This document shows, piece after piece, positions 63,469 to 64,000 of a stretch of 64,000 nt of DNA. How positions within the stretch are numbered: the stretch's first letter is position 1; each line of letters starts with the position of its first letter. The position numbers and the translations under genes were made by a program. The notes under the pieces were generated by a model. The model was not told the origin of the DNA. It made no database searches and was given only the letters and a program-made list of their open reading frames with translations. Source of the stretch: Ramlibacter tataouinensis (lineage in GTDB: Bacteria; Pseudomonadota; Gammaproteobacteria; Burkholderiales; Burkholderiaceae_C); contig NZ_CP116009.1 in NCBI RefSeq assembly GCF_027941915.1, positions 3,472,001-3,536,000 of the forward strand, given 5' to 3'.

Positions 63469-64000
63469 ATGACGGACGTACCGTCGCCGAGCACCGGCTG
63501 GCAGGAGCAGGTCGACCCGGCCGAGGCGCAGCGCTTCGCCGGGTACGCCGAGGTGTTCCGCCGCATCCAGGCCGAGCGATCGAAGCGCTGGGGCGCCGGA
63601 CGCGGCCTGCACCGCAAGCAGTTGGTGGCGGCGCAGGGCACCCTCGAAGTGCGTGACGGCCTGCCGGCGTTCGCGCGCCACGGGCTGTTCGCGCGGCCCG
63701 GCCGCTACCCGGCGCAGGTGCGCCTGTCCAACGGCGGCCTCGACCGCGCGCCGGACAAGGCCCCCGACATCCGCGGCTTCGCCATCCGCGTGGGGGGCGT
63801 GCAGGGCGATTCGGCGCTGGGCGGCCCGGCCAGCGCCCAGCACTTCACGCTGATCAACCAGGAGGCCTTCGCCTTCGCCCGCAGCGAGGAGTTCGTCGCC
63901 TTCGTCGAGGCTTCGTCCCGCGGCAACGCGGCGCTGCTCGCGCACGTCGTGCGCCGCTACGGGTTGCTGGGCGTGCCGCGGCGGCTGGGCGCCTTGGCGC
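63469..64000 (+). CDS. Catalase-family haem protein (3' end off window)
   Basis: The first 177 residues are present. GLHRKQLVAAQGTLEVRDG supplies the distal His position of catalases; GLFARPGRYPAQVRLSNGG and KAPDIRGFAIRVGGVQGDS and HFTLINQEAF match the catalase core. The N-terminus is longer and divergent, as in small catalase-related (SrpA-like) proteins of proteobacteria. GGAGGAGA precedes the ATG at 63469. The reaction is either catalase or organic-peroxide dependent; not decidable from this part. Confidence 0.85.
   Translation, partial: MTDVPSPSTGWQEQVDPAEAQRFAGYAEVFRRIQAERSKRWGAGRGLHRKQLVAAQGTLEVRDGLPAFARHGLFARPGRYPAQVRLSNGGLDRAPDKAPDIRGFAIRVGGVQGDSALGGPASAQHFTLINQEAFAFARSEEFVAFVEASSRGNAALLAHVVRRYGLLGVPRRLGALA

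Overview
The window reads as chromosomal DNA from a high-GC betaproteobacterium, most likely a Comamonadaceae-type member of Burkholderiales (Variovorax/Ramlibacter-like). Grounds: an orphan Bug-type solute receptor, a glnA-X-ntrB-ntrC locus with a sigma-54 promoter, gcvTHP behind a tandem glycine riboswitch, an Rrf2/NsrR locus with nnrS, and dispersed GTCATTCC-type intergenic repeats. The genus call is inference. No rRNA, tRNA, CRISPR array, prophage or complete insertion sequence was seen.

1-12.7 kb is a catabolic island. An IclR regulator (cut by the window edge) and a LysR regulator diverge. They are followed by a 2-methylacyl-CoA racemase-like protein, a class III CoA-transferase, an acyl-CoA-dehydrogenase-fold protein carrying the Arg84/Gln246 signature of 3-sulfinopropionyl-CoA desulfinase (Acd), a quinone-reductase-like protein, an AcuI-type acrylyl-CoA reductase, a TauE/SafE sulfite exporter and a split-box Nudix hydrolase. 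A second unit holds a Bug receptor, a second AcuI and a second acyl-CoA dehydrogenase. The reading offered is uptake of an organosulfur (sulfinate) acid, CoA activation, release of sulfite, export of sulfite and reduction of the acyl product. Four copies of a 15-bp palindrome (GTCTGCAwTGCAGAC) sit in the two divergent control regions and probably form the IclR regulon.

12.8-20.2 kb holds housekeeping genes and nitrogen control: a pseudouridine synthase, an alpha/beta hydrolase, a CinA/MoaB-like protein, then glnA with a perfect NtrC palindrome and a sigma-54 promoter, a strong terminator, a small secreted protein, and ntrBC.

20.4-30.4 kb links iron-sulfur assembly and nitric-oxide response. 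sufBCDSUT-serA is followed by nnrS and nsrR (divergent) and two small NO-response genes. NsrR-type 23-bp operators lie before nnrS/nsrR, before the DUF2249 gene and, unexpectedly, directly at the start of sufB.

30.4-46.7 kb is mixed housekeeping: xthA, a frameshifted phospholipase D lipoprotein gene, folA-thyA, an FAD-linked oxidase, yihY, a metY-hydrolase-P450 operon, a CBS-domain gene with aroC, a hybrid histidine kinase, a TerB-like gene and an SDR.

46.7-64 kb holds a response regulator, gcvPHT with its riboswitch, an atypical NRAMP-like transporter, a dctPQM TRAP transporter, ETF-ubiquinone oxidoreductase, an SDR/DMT-transporter/thioesterase operon, a glycerophosphodiesterase, an acyl-CoA synthetase and the start of a catalase-like gene. 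All gene calls come from reading translated frames and motifs; no database search was run.
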